Origin: Mesodorylaimus sp. YZB2_4
Lineage: Eukaryota; Nematoda; Enoplea; Dorylaimida; Dorylaimidae
Assembly (NCBI GenBank): GCA_030248295.1
Contig: JASANH010001508.1
Location: 1,274,053-1,338,052 of the forward strand
Length of the DNA stretch: 64,000 nucleotides
Direction of reading: 5' to 3'
Under the pieces are notes generated by a model. That model was given only the letters and a program-made list of their open reading frames with translations, ran no database searches and was not told where the DNA came from. Shown here piece by piece: positions 1-13,700 of this stretch (position 1 is the stretch's first letter; every line of letters begins with the position of its first letter). A program made the translations under genes and the position numbers.

Positions 1-175
1 AAAAAAACATAACCCCATCCGACTCAGGCAAGAGAAAGGTTACGGTCTGGTGGAGACGCACTGACTTGTCTTTCACTGGTCAAAGAAATCACAACCAGAA
101 AGTCCACTTGATGGATTTCGCTTAAATTTTATTTTCAGACTTGGTGGGACGTGGGTACCCAGCACCCGCCTAAAC

Positions 176-290
176 CTACCGGCACCCAGTGGGTTTAGGC
201 GCCTGCCAGGCGCGTAGTGTTCGACTCGCGGCTGCGCAAATCATTTCGTGTAATGTTCCTTCACCCTCGAATGCTCATACAGCTTGGTGA
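176..290 (+). repeat. tRNA-like SINE fragment (family A related)
   Basis: A GGGTTTAGGCGCCTGCC block is followed by GTGTTCGACTCGCGGC, which resembles the A and B boxes of a tRNA-derived SINE. The tail TGTTCCTTCACCCTC is repeated in the copy at about 8035-8170. This is a partial, diverged copy. Confidence 0.45.
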
Positions 291-659
291 TGTGGTAAAA
301 CTTGAACACGATGACAGCCAGAATTAAAGTGCACAAGGTTGTAACATCGTTCATTTCCTCGTTGTCCATAAAAACGGGTATGGAAGAAATAAATTTTATG
401 TGCTTCTCAGAATCGTACAACAGAATACATACCGCGGAGGAGAAGTGCTGAAACTTGGTCTGCGGGTTCGACCAAGCGGAGCAGAAGGGAGACAATCAAA
501 ACCGATATACCGTAGACAATGCTTTTTTCTTTATAAATTTTGGGTTAGGCCCCGTGCCACCCCAGCTCCCCCATGGGACTTCATAGTCATAGTCATATTT
601 TACTCACCGCCCAAGCAAATACATGCACTCTAGGAGCGAGAGACTTCGAATGCATAGTC

Positions 660-1075
660 TACATTTGCCTATACATAGTAGCCAGCAGGCATGTTATGAT
701 GAGCGAAGCGGTGAGGTGACCAGCTCTCACGGAAGCCCCTCTGTGTGGCTCCACTAGAAGCTCCGGGCATCCTGTGTCAGCACCAGCGCCCCGTATCATC
801 CGGGGACGCTGGCGCTGGGCATCCTGTGATCCTGTGAAACTGGCTACCCGACTGGTGTTCGACAGCCAGTTTCCTGATCCTCTACTCGTTCGACATCCGC
901 CCCTCAGCGGTGCCTGGTGAGTCGCCCAGAGCCAGGTGTGCAAGGCCAGCGACGGACTACTAAATGGCCGTGAAGACCAGTTCCCTCTCTGAGAACGGGC
1001 TTACTAAACTGCCGTCCTCACCCAGAACAGAACTGCGGCCTCCAAGTCAGGGTTGCTGGGCTAAGCTATGCGGAA
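660..1075 (-). repeat. interspersed repeat, inverted copy of 3372-3795
   Basis: Read on the minus strand, this matches the plus-strand repeat at 3372-3795 in order. It shares the head with AACCCTGACT, the GAGGCCGCAGTTCTGTTC block, the GACGGCAGTTTAG block, and the end with CACAGAGGG and CTCACGG. The two copies lie on either side of the first exons of the polycystin-like gene in opposite orientation. Confidence 0.65.
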
Positions 1076-1212
1076 TACGCCTTAGCTAAGTTACAGTGAG
1101 CCACCTGACTCGAGCTGGTCTACGTCTACTAAGCCCCCTTACAGTCTTGGACTTATACGTTCATTATGTTCGTGCTCGTGTTCATGGCTAATGCAGAACG
1201 GCCCGGACCGAC

Positions 1213-1345
1213 GGCCTGGAGTGGGTTAGGCGTCTGCCTCTCATGCCGGGTGCCCAGATACTGGCAAGTGATTGACTCACGGCCAGGTAAGTCATTCCGT
1301 CTTTATAGCCCTTCATCGTCCAGAATGCACCCCGCTCGGTGATAC
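1213..1345 (+). repeat. tRNA-like SINE fragment (family A related)
   Basis: It begins with GGCCTGGAGTGGGTTAGGCG and CTGCCTCTCATGCCGGGTGC, the same A-box region as the better preserved SINE copies at 4778-4975 and 63079-63262. The body is diverged. Confidence 0.45.
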
Positions 1346-1710
1346 GGTAAAACATGAATGGTATTTAAAACAGAGCAGGCCGTATGACACAAAATATCGT
1401 GCCTTGAACCTCTTATGGCAGATGCCGGCAAGGTGATCTCAAAACAGCTCACGACAACTTAGCTACCAAGTCGAATTGGTCGATAAACAAAGTAAAATGC
1501 CCTTGAAGCCTTGGCGACTCGCGAAGAGCACTGTAATTCATTTCATGCTGGTAGTTTTTGCGAAATGTGTTGAAATTACAGGCTCGAGAGCTTGCGCGTT
1601 GATTTAACGACCAGAGTACGCGCTGCTGTAGTAATAGGTACAAGAGCTAAGCAGACTTCTGAAGTTTAAAAGTATGGTCCTGCTGTAAGTCTAGCCAGAG
1701 GACGCGGAGA

Positions 1711-4700
1711 ATGACCATCTGGACTGGACTACATCTAATTTGGATTTTCGCTTTTCCCAGGCACGCATCGTCGCAATCTGACTTCGGTAAGCAAAGTAGG
1801 ACATCAGGACAGGGGCTCACGGGTCCTGTTTTTAGTCACCCCATCACAAAGCATAAAATGTGGTGAATATCGGTTCATGGACTCGGATGTGTGTGGATAT
1901 GTTGTCGTCTCATCCGCTTCGTCAGCCCAAGAATGTTTGTCTCTTTGTGCATCCGCTGGACGAAGATTAGGAGGAATTTTGAACAATGCCAGTTGTTTGT
2001 GCGCTCAAACAGCGCCTCCTGATTTTACCGATTATTGTGACCCACAGTTGCAGAATCCGATTAAGGTAGGACGGATGATGTGATTTTTTTGTGGAATGAC
2101 ATGCTTTCTTATAGTTTCTCGGTGTATCAGCTGCAAATGGTCCCTTTCCCACATTTGTACTCGCTAGTTCTACAAGTCTAGATTCTCCCCGAACTCTTGA
2201 AGACACGAGTGCTGCTGATCCAACACTAGGGAAGACTGCTGGCAGTTTTCCATCAACCAAAGACGAACCCAGCACAGCATCAGAGGTCGAGCTGGGCACG
2301 ACGACATTTGGTAGGGCCCTTTCAGCGCCGTATGTGAGCACTACGCAATCAGATCATCCCACGGAAGTTCTCTCTTCATCCACATCCCCAGGAAAAGAAA
2401 TCACATCATCTGCAAGTGTTCTCATCCAGACCAGTTCGCTTGGAGATGCTAAAACAGGGCACGTATCAATGGGAACGACCACCACAGAGCCCCCTGGCTC
2501 AGATGACCAGACCACGACTATACAGTTTCCATCTCCAGAGTCAGCTGCAAAAACGAAAGACATCCAGCAAACTGCTGTCCCCAACGCCTCTCCCTCAACA
2601 AATCTGACACAGTCCTCCCTCTTTACGCCCTCGCAACCAGAAGTTGAGGGTGAGTACTTAAGTACAGGCAGAGAGGATGCTACAGTAGGCGAAGCCGCAG
2701 CAGAAAACACGCAGCCAGACACCACCATAGAATCGTCTCTTTCTCAAATCCTGCAGCCATCTTTACTATTTGCACCAGAAGACCCAGAAGAATCGGGCCC
2801 ATGCTTTCCAATGCTGTCCATGTCCAACGCTATGTCCAACGCTTCTGAAATAGAATCAGCGCCCACGTTCACAAGAGCACAGCCAATTACCTTCGAATCA
2901 TCATTGATCCTAAATTCTTCATGTCCCTCTTGCCTTATCAATACAAGAACCTGGCGCTTGTACTCTGTCGATTCAGTGCGAGAAATGGAGGTGACTTTTC
3001 CTGGTCGCAATGTGACCAATGTCTCTTTCTATTTGAAACCGTTCTCGCTACCGTTTGGAATCTACAAGCTGAAGAGTACGGTTCAAATAAGCTGTCAATA
3101 CCAGATCAAGAAATCAGCTGCCACATACTTCCGTGTGCTCCCTACTGTTGTGACTCCAGTTCTCTACCACGGCCAACATGAGATCACCGTGTCACCAACC
3201 GACCGGCAACCCCTGGAGCTCAATCCAGCCTTGTTCACAGTGGACCTAAACTGGAATGAAAACAAATTGCATAAGGTATATTTTGATATAGGAGGATGTC
3301 AAGCTGCTCCTTGACAGTCGTTAGATTGACTATACCTGAGTTTTTCGACCACCGCGGTAACCGTTACATAGAGGAGAGCCGCGGTGGCTCAGTTGATTAA
3401 GGCGTTGGTCCAGCATTGCTTGGGCCAGCAACCCTGACTGGTGACCAGGAGGCCGCAGTTCTGTTCCACCTGAGGACGGCAGTTTAGCAAGCCCGTGACT
3501 TGCCTCTCACACCTGGCTCTAGGCGACTCGCAGAGTACCGTCAAGTGGCGGACGCCAAACCAAAAGGGGATTAGGAAATTAGTTCACGAACACCAGTCGG
3601 AAAGGCCTCTCCCTTTTCGCCCAGTACCATCCTGGGACGCTGGTATTGGCGCACAGGATGCTCTGTGGGGTGCTCCTAGTGGAGACACACAGAGGGAACC
3701 TGCCGTGAGAGCTCGTCACCTCACGGCCTCGCTTATCATATCAGGGCAGCTGGCCAGCTATAGGCAAAATGGGTTGGAAGTCCCGTGGGGGAACTGAGAC
3801 GGCACAGGCCCCAGCTGACAAAAGGTTTTTTTAAAAACCCGTTTCATAGAGGTCTGTTGGGAATGCTAGAAGACAGTATAGAGGTGAGCATGACTGCTAG
3901 ATGTCATCTACGGTGCCTGATTGCTCTTACACCGTAGATGACAAAGCTATTGTAAATGCCCACTTTTCTCCCTGGAGCTACAGTATGCGATCTCAAATAG
4001 GGTCTGACCTGAGGATATAAGTGAGGGTTTACAAGGTCTCTGTATCTTGTGACGTACAGTGGGTACCATTTTTCACAGAACAGCTTTAACTCTCGGGGGA
4101 TATAAACGAGGGGGTACAAGCGAGGACGATACCTGCGTTTCTGTTAATTTTAGTCCTATTCATTCCTGTGGTACTGCAGCAAAGTGAGTGACAACTACTC
4201 CGTCCCTAATAGCACACAAACTAGCAATGTTGTCGATACCATCGTCCCACCGGCTTGGAATGAGTTCATAACTCGGCTCGACAACGGGGGCTGCTTCAAA
4301 AACGGTAGGCGATCAGGTGCAGGAAAATCCATTCAAATACGCGTAGCCCATTTCTTATAGGACCAGGCGCCTGGGGCATACAATCTGGTAAAGTTACGAT
4401 ACCGACCAAATATTTTCAAGAAAATGAAGTATACGAAATTGTGGTGGTTTTAAAAAATGGACAATGGGATCAAAACGAGATGGGCAGGTTGCTAGTGAGA
4501 GTGACAAATGAAACTGGGGCAAGGACTGTGATAAGGTAGGTAAAAGATGGTGGCACCATGCCTGGCAGGCGTAGGAGCGAGTGCGGCCGACCGAAGTCGG
4601 CGAAACAAAATATCCGACTAGAGCGAGGCAAGTCTTGCGACTGTTCTTGTTGCTGAAACATTAACCAGAGGGGTTGACGTTTCCCAGCCACGAGATGGCC

Positions 4701-7700
4701 TACCAGGTGTGAGCAAGATAGGGTGGTCGATATCGCATGGACAAAGCAACCAGAGCTGAATGTCATCTGAGCTATTGTATCCATGTTGTCATGTCATGTC
4801 ATACTTTGTCATGTCATACTTTATCCATAGCCAAGCACCATAAGGCGCACTCGAGGGCTAAGGAACACATAATTGACAATCACTTTGTACCGAGGCGGGA
4901 GTCGAACCCTCCCCTGTAAGTGCGCACCCAGCGTGAGAGGCAGACGCCTTAACCCGCTAGGCCACGACCCCGGTGTCACATACAGAAATGGCGCGACGAT
5001 GCTTTTTTCAGAAGCCGCCGACCATCTCAATGCCATCAAAAAAACGGAAGCTTGTTTACAATCAACTCTGGCTTCGCTTTCATCTTGAACGGCCAGTGCC
5101 TTGAGAACTGTGCTGATCAGTCAGACCAAACCAGAAAGACCATTTGGAATGTTCAACGAAGATACTCGGATGGCACAACTGAAACACTGAGCCAAGGGAC
5201 GCATTTTCAAGGTATTTGCTAGTTCTAATAGTTGCTAATGCTGTTACGCGGAAGTAGAGATCTGCATGCCTTGCGCAGTGCTTGTGCAATATCAATGACG
5301 CAACAGGCTCAAATTTTTAGCTGCTTTCGATTCGATCATGTTTCTAAAGGAGGCGTCATCACCTGCTCATGGCGCTGAAGGTCTTCTCGTACAATATATC
5401 TACGATGATCAGAATAAAGAATACTATTCAGGTGTAGAAATTCAAATTAATAGGAGTCCAGAAGGCGGAAACTGCACGATTAATCCAGACACAGGCATAG
5501 CTATGGAAACTGAATTTGGGGTCTCGTGTGGAAACTGGACTGATGGTGGCCATATTTCACGGTATCGATACTTCTGTAAGCCATAATGAATTTTAATGAA
5601 AATATGACATCGAGGATTCCCATCTTTTAGACACCACTGGCCAATCAGACCAAATTGAACTATTGGCCTCTCCATTCTCGGAGAAAGGCGGTATCTTGCT
5701 CCCGTACGTGCACCCAAACAATGGCATGCTAAGATTGATGGTTGGCATTGTGGACACGTTAGGGGCTGAGACTGTCACTGAAGTGGGCACAATTCAAGTG
5801 AGCAGGTTCTCAGGCGAAAAATAACTCTAACCGATTTTGCCCCTGCTCAGGTAAACCAAAGCTGCTTGACCTTTGATCGCAGTGCTTACCTGCTTGAAAA
5901 GGCAGCAGCAGAAACGAGCACAGACTCGTTCCTGACCCTCATCCACGGGCTGGCACATTTCGCAACCATTCATAACGGACTCGTAGCAGTGAACACGAGT
6001 CAGATTGAGTCGTGTTCGTGTGCGCAGTTATTCGAAGAGTGCCAAGAGCAGTTGGGTGGTGAGATGGAGAAATGCGAATTGCTCTTGGACGAAAAAATGG
6101 ATGTGATGCGCCTTTTCAGAGTACTGCACTAACACCACCGTTGGTCCGACTCCAGATTACTGCAACTACCCTACAAATGGAAGTTACTACGTAAGGCATA
6201 GTTTGAACTGCTAGGAAGGGAGATTGAGGTGAATTTTAGATGATAGAGAAGCTGATGGAGGCATTCAAAACGCATGTAACGATTGAGCAAGTGGGAAGAG
6301 TAGAGCCTATCTTGGACAGCATATATGTACTTCTTACTTCCACCAATCATTTTGGTTTGAATGCGAAGGTACAATTGTCTGGTTATTGATCTCTTATTCA
6401 GTTATCTGCACTTTTCTATTTCAGGGTTATACCACCGACATCCTTGAGAACATTTTCTCAAAGATTAATGACAGCACTGATTGCTATTCACCAGACGAGT
6501 GGACACGGTTGCTCGAAAAAGTTCTGCGCGTCCTCGCAGCGCTAGCCAAAGTGAGGCCAAAGGAAAGAGTGCCAGCTCGGAACTGGTTTAGGTCCCTTTA
6601 GACATCAAAACGAGATCTGCTAGATCCACCAAAGTACGACGGAGCACAAGCCATGGAACTGTATCTTGCAAGCTACGATACCACGTTACCCTTGAATCCA
6701 GGTCGGTTCATGGTGGATTGACATACTCCTTGGTGTAATTACTCACTTTTCAGATGAAATCGTCTATGATGAGGAGTTCACGCCAGAACAGACACTCGCG
6801 CATGCGCTCGACATTGCACAGCGTGAATTTGTAAGACCCGCGCAATCCTTTAGACCGGACATACCGTACAGTAGACCTATTTGACCTCAGGGCAAGCGCT
6901 TGGCCTTGGTGACGATAAGTGTGATCGACAGGCTCGTCGATACCATGGCCACCGTGCACAAACTGCGAGCTCCAGACACCCTTGAGATATCAGTTGCAGG
7001 GTACGGACATGGGCGAGGACAGGGACGGGAATGGAGAAGCTGTTTTTGCGCATACTGTAGGACTTCGAGGACGTTTTGTGTACGCAGGTGCAAGCTGATA
7101 GTGTATCAAGACTACGCCGAGACCTTGTTCAAGAAACAGTATCCTGGCATCGGCATAGAAGTGACCGCCCCTAACTTGTGCGAAGATGGCTATTGTTCGC
7201 CTCAGGAATTTATACAAAGCAGAGTAAATTCTTTCGCCTTTATCAGGTCTGTCCGCCTCAGAATTCTGTCTATCATTCTAGTTCCTAAGTTTTGAATCAA
7301 ATCTGTTTTCCTTCGCCGATGCCCATAACCAGTTATCGACCCCTTCGATCGACCTAAAATTCATGCGATTCCCCAACCAGACGGATCAATTCACTGAAGT
7401 CAAATCCACCAACTTGTCTTCCAAGGTCGCTATAAAGTTCCAGCTTCGTCAAAGCTGGGTTCCAGGCAAAATTTCTTTGACCAAACCCAAAGCTGCTCCT
7501 TGCTATGCGCTGGTTACCCATCAGTTTCGTATCTTATCCACTGGGTCTGCAGTGTATTTGCAGTTTGAGAAATTCGATCTGAAGACTCATTTACGACTTT
7601 TCTTGAAGCGTAATGAGCCCCCGACGCCTTTTGAATTCGACTGGACTGCAGGCGCTTCAACTGGACACAGTAAGGCGCATTGAGGCGGGGTACTTTGATG

Positions 7701-10700
7701 ATTTAGTCTCGATGTTTAGGCCAGTTTGAGTGGCTGATCGATGACGATGATGTGGTTGGAAAGGCCGGAGTCTATTATTTGGGGGTGGGAGAGATCGATG
7801 GTTCTGAAGATGACACCACCCACCTGGCCAATAGCTCATCGTCAACTGAATCGTTCGAAGTAAATCCGTCTACGGGCTTGCGTTGCCATCGCTATCACTC
7901 GATCACAGCTAATGGATCAAAGTACCTGAGGGAACTGACATCGGGCTACTCACTTGATGTGCACCTTCCTCAATGCGTCTTCATCAAACCCGAAATCACT
8001 TTGAAGAACTGGAACGGGAGTGGGTGCAAGGTGAGTTCGGATGGCTCGCGACCTAGTGGGTTAGGCGCTGAAGTGCCCACTTACTGTCTAGCGTTCGACC
8101 CGCGGCTTGGTCAAGTTATTTTGTGTATGTTCCTTCACCCTCCACCGCGCACTTTTTTTGATGTGCTAAATCATGCATATAGACGTGACTGTGAATTTTC
8201 AGGTTGCTTCATTAAATTCTGACGAAATCAAATGCCAGTGCAATCATTTGACTGTATTCTCCGCCGGAGTGGCGGCAGCACCCCATAAACTTGACTTCAA
8301 ATACGTCCTATCACACAGATCGTTGATCAGAAGTGTAACCATATACGTGGCCCTGATGGTCATGTACACCATGTTCATAATCTTGGTGATTTGGGGGCGG
8401 CGGAAAGAGCAAGAAGATAAACGAAAACTGCAGTGCATTCCCCTACCGGACAATAATATACAAGATCGCTACGTGTAAGGATGACCACAGCTGTACTGGT
8501 GCCTCGAATAAGACTGGCAGCCTTGTTCCTTGAATGCGCTCTTGGTCCTTGACAAAGCAAGATGAGGAAACAGTTTTTCTGTTTCAGATACGAAATCATC
8601 GTCTTCACTGGACACGTGCCCCAGGCATCAACTGACTCAAAGGTACAAAAGAGATGTCTGATGCAATCGTATTGAGTCATTGTTTACAACTGCAGGTCCA
8701 CGTTATTTTGGCTGGAGAATATGAACAAACACTTCCTCGCCGCTTCGAAGCACTGTCTGGTCATCCGATATTCAGACGTAGCGCTGTTGATCGATTTGTC
8801 ATGGTGACACCGAGGTACGTAACCAGTGCAGGCAGTACTCATTGTCCAACTGGGTTGAGTCGTGGGAGTCAATCAGTCAGGTTGATGATTCACGTCTTTG
8901 GCAGCTGACAGTGATATTGGTGCTCTGGCGTGTTTTATGCACAGTGCTTCAGCTCCCCCGAGGCATCATCAACGCGACGCTTGGGATTCGTCCTGTGGGT
9001 GTCGGGCGCCTAAACTCAGGGGGCCGATAACCCAGGTGGACGGAAGGTGATGGGCGCATGAAACTTACAGCACCAATTGAGGAGTTTCAAGTTGACCGAT
9101 GGATCGTTCTAAAAGCGGGAGTCGCAAGAATACTGATTACAGGTGTGCCATCTGTGTTGAAAATCAAAAGGGGTCGGTCCCCCTGCAGTCAAACCTATCG
9201 GAGCTCAGCGCGCGGCGCACCTGACCGTGTGGTGGGGCAACCTTTGCAGTAACCTAGGGTAGCTGGGCATCTTAGCATAGGCATGTTTTCCATGTACCCA
9301 AATTTGGTGTAAATTTAGCCCTGGCGAATAGTAGTCGCATGCACTTCAATTCACAGAAATATGAGTGCTCCAACAGTATACAGAATGCTGCAGTTCGAGT
9401 CTTGGTCTATTTCGCTGCCATTCAGCTGCAGCCAGGCATGCAAGCGCTAAAGCACGATGCTAAAGCACGATGGCACGATGCGCTAAAGCCACCGCGCTTC
9501 GTGATGCGGTAGAGCATGGGCAGGGAACTATATCGTCCAGCAGGACGCTAGCCATTGATGCTTGCAGGCCACTTGGAGATCTCTGCTGGATCCGCTTATG
9601 GCACGACAATGCTGGTCATGGCCAATTCGGGTCGTGGTACTTGGACGAAGTGGTCGTCAATGACGTTCAGACTGGACACCACTATCGCTTCATCTCGCAC
9701 CAATGGTTCGCCCTTGAAGAGGAGGACGGCCTGGTAACACAGGTGTCTAGCCACCAGCAGGCGCGGGGCTCCAGTTTGAGGATTCTTCTCCAGATCGATA
9801 GAACCATTCCAGTCACTGACGATGAGATCGCGCGGTCTGACGAAAAAGCCTTGCCGTCGAGGATATTAGGCAGCATGAAAGATCATCATATTTGGATCTC
9901 CATATTTTCACGTCCTGCAATAAGTCGGTTCTCGAGATGCGAAAGGATAACATGCTGCTTTTGCATCTTGCTCCTGTCAATGTTGGCATCGGGAGTGTGG
10001 TAAGTACTGTATTCAGCTAGGGTTCTTGACTGTCCTTATTGTCTTTGTTTCAGGCATGATAGAATGGACAAACATGGCACGGGCTTTGAACTAGGACCGA
10101 TCCGCTTTGGGCTGTGGGAGGTGAGCTAACACACAGCTAACGAGTAAGGCGATCTTGCACTCTACAGTACAATGTAGCCTTCGCGGCCGCGGCGGTTCGG
10201 AATTTATCACCCGTATTGCTTGGTAGCGAGTGGCTAGGGATGCCCTGGGTTCACGCCCAGTGACGGAGGTCGGCTTGCGAGCAATACCCTCGCTAACTTA
10301 CCGTTGAGGTGCTCCGAGAGGAGAGACGGAAGCCAAGCCAGTAGACAGAACACCGACAGGATTCACAGCCCAGCCTCCATCGTCCAAGAAAATCGGTGTC
10401 TGGTCTAGGATGCCCTCGCGAGAGATGCTCCTAGTGGAGACGCACAGAGGAATGCTGCTGGCTTAACTATAAGGTTTGACTGCTGGCTGGGGATAAGGCA
10501 AACCAGGGCATTGGTATAGTATGGCGACACCCCGGCCTGACCTTCGACACCATGGGTATAGTATGACGACACCCTGACCTAACCTTCGACACCATGGATA
10601 TAGTATGACGACACCTTGTGTTCTGTAAGCGCTGTCATTCATTAACCAAAGGTTTTCTCGTCGGCCGATTGTTCTGTGCAGCAAGATTGAACAATTTGAA

Positions 10701-13700
10701 CTAAGTTGGGATCAACTCGAGCTGGCACATGCACAGCAGGCATGGCGAATGAGCAAAGTTTCAGGCGCGGTCCAAATAGGACAAAGATCAAGTAATAGAA
10801 GAACACAACAGGGCCGAAGTACATTCGGTTGGCAATGCGAGCCATCCGAAAAAATGCATTGCTTAAATAGCTTTTCTGTACCTTTGTCTTTTTGTCGAAG
10901 GTCAGGTCGGGGTGTCGCCATACTATACCAATGCCGGCAAACAGGTTTCGGCAAAAAAGAAATAAAAAGAACAGTGTACAGCCGTTGAGGATGAGCCACC
11001 ATCCACAAACTACTGACAGCTCTCAGATCCACCCACCTTTGCTTTTTAGCTACTGGCTGGCCTATTGAGCAACTTTGTTGTCTTTCCAATCGCCTTGCTT
11101 ATCGTGCAATTATTTCGTCGATCTCGGTATCGTCACAAACGCAAATCACAAGTTCAAGAATCGCTAAGAACGTTTGCTTTGCTGTGTGACAATGAAAGCA
11201 CAAGGACACAAATCGAAAGACGGCCTTCCGTTGCCAAAAGGAAGCGAAGGTTCTTGTTGCCCTGGTGGTTCCGTATCGTGGCGTGGATACTCTCTATTGT
11301 TATCATAACTACTTGCACGGTCTTCATCACCATTTTTGCCATCCAGTTTGAAGATGCCAAAACAAGAAGGTGGATTGGCAGCGTGATCCTTGGATTCTTG
11401 ATTTCGCTTATAATCATAGAGCCATTGAAAGTAAAGTTTGGCTTATTAGCGGAGGAAATTATAAAAAGGACTCGATTTCAGGTTATTCTGCTGGTGGTCA
11501 TAATTTTTGTGTGTTTGAAGTCAAATAAGGAAGAGTTTGATGAAATGGACGACGAGGAAGAGATGAAGACGAAATCCGCCGAGGAGTGGGCACACCATCA
11601 GAGTAAGAAAGTATTGACTCGGACCTTGACGGGATAAAAATATTTTGACGTCTGACGACAACTCAACCTGGGGATAATAGATTTCTGCACATAATAAGAT
11701 ACCGGGCCTCTTCCCACAACCGGGTTCGCGCGTCAGTGCCCTGCAGAAATTAAAAGCCCCTAGCAATACGAGGGTGCTCAAAAAGTTTGTACCTGGCCAC
11801 ATTTTAAGTGAAGTGGCAGTATGGTAGCATAAAATGAAAATTTCGCTGCTGTAGCTAATATGCAGCGACTCAGACTACGACTTCTTGAATTCCCTACGTA
11901 GGGACTACGACCCAGTAAGATGGAGGTGCTATCACTATGACAATGACCCCAGATTCATTCCTAATGCCTGCATGATTCTTCAGAGCGCTCGCCTTTGTAC
12001 CAGCCTGACGTCGACGATGAATGGGAATTCGAAAGAGAAAAGCGCATGAAGGTACTCCTTTCTCTCTACTCCTCAGATACTCGCTGTCAAGTGTGCCCAA
12101 ACTTGCAGGAAAGAGAAACATCAGACGTGGTCCGAGAATTGACAGCATACGGACTCTTCGCCTTAATTGTCTTCGTGATGGTGTACGGCAACGCTGACTA
12201 CAGCCAATTCATGACTTACCGACATTTGGCTAACACCTTCGTGGGAGTCAAGAGTGAACACAACATTTTGCAGGTCAGTGTGTAGTCAGTCCACAATCGG
12301 ACCATCTTATCCCTTGATGTTGTTCAGGCTAGTAAAATAGAGCAGATTTGGGACTGGGCAATAAATGTTCTGGCTCCAAATCTACGTGCGGGCGATTACT
12401 ACAATGGCAAGAAACCTGTTGGTGAGCGAGGCTTTTTAGCTGACCGAGCGAATCGATTGTTGGGCTACGCCATACTGAGGCAGATTCGGGTCGAGCCAAG
12501 TAAGCCTGCCGCATCCGTTTTTACTCGGCCACTGAGTCTTCAGTTTTAGAGATATGCATCATCTCGCCCCTCGTCGAGCACGTCATATCGCGATGTTCTG
12601 GTGACACTATGGTCACTGACCAAAACGAGGACCGTAGGGACTATGGTTCTGGGTGGAAAAATCTGAGCGAACAAGGCGAACGTCGGACGGAGTACATGTA
12701 CACGGAATCGAGTTCTGTGAATGGCATACAGACGTGGGGCGAGCTGGCCTTTTATGGGTGATATTACAGGCACGAATGTAGAAGCTGATGCTGATGCTGT
12801 TTTTGGCTTGCTTTTAGGGGTGGAGGCTATATTTTTCGTCTCACTGATAGCGTATCAGTAATGCAAAGTAAGATGCATGCTCTTCAAGACGAGCAGTGGA
12901 TCGATGAGCGTACCAGAGCTATTATGATTGAATTCTCCTTGTATAATGCCCAGGTACCCCCTAGTCGTCCAGTAATGCCGTTACCTTTATCGATCTGTTG
13001 TAGGCCAACTTATTCACAGCCAACCAGATCCTGCTCGAGATGGTGCCTGGTGGACGATTCATCACGAGTTTCAAGTTCCAGCCAGTTCGTCTTCTTCGTT
13101 ATCACACGAACGGGTCTCAATTCCTTATGGCCGTCGAGTTTGCGTTTGCCATTTATTTGATTGGTTTTGTGATCAAGGAGCTGCTGGACATGAAACGGGG
13201 AGGCCGAGCTTATTTCCGTAATTGGTGGTCTTGGCTCGAGTGGATACTCATCGGATTCTGCATCGCGTCGGTGGCCTGCTACGCCTTGCGTCATCTTGAG
13301 ACTATGAAAGCGACTGAAGTGAGTGCCGTTGCATCGGATGATAAGGCAATGATGGCCTGAGCGATAAATCGAAGCATTGGGAGAAAAGTTAGAACAGCTA
13401 AAAAGCTATCGGCTGCTGGGACTGGCTTTGGGGCTTCCATCCGCGTGCTTGGCAGCGAGCTAACTCTCCCCTCCGCTTAGGCCCTCGGGGCTTCTGACTG
13501 GCAATCGAACCTCTGCGCGGCAGCTAGGAGCGTCTCCCGTCAGGATGATGTTCAGCCACAGACGAGGTCTGAAGAATAGGTTGGCTGCATGGGGTATTCG
13601 GCGTGGTACAAAAGCTCCGCAGGTCACTCACTCCAGTAATCCAGACTCAGATGTTACACTTGGGCGCCAGGCTCTGGGAATTATTAGCGATGTAGCTGGA

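Larger units (their letters stand above)
1..1710. other. repeat-rich upstream region, no gene seen
   Basis: No convincing coding exon is visible here. The stretch is mainly decayed interspersed repeats, listed separately: tRNA-like pieces near 176-290 and 1213-1345, and an inverted partner of the 3.4-3.8 kb repeat at about 660-1075. The promoter of the polycystin-like gene must lie in the last few hundred bases, but I see no clear TATA box there. Confidence 0.5.

Noticed and set aside
2354..2728. 124-codon minus-strand ORF opposite the Ser/Thr-rich exon
   Set aside because: Shadow of the plus-strand polycystin exon, whose reading frame and splice phases are well supported.
4830..4975. True tRNA gene on the minus strand
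   Set aside because: The head resembles a class II tRNA, but the stems do not close well and the sequence continues into a conserved SINE body and a pentamer tail present in other copies.
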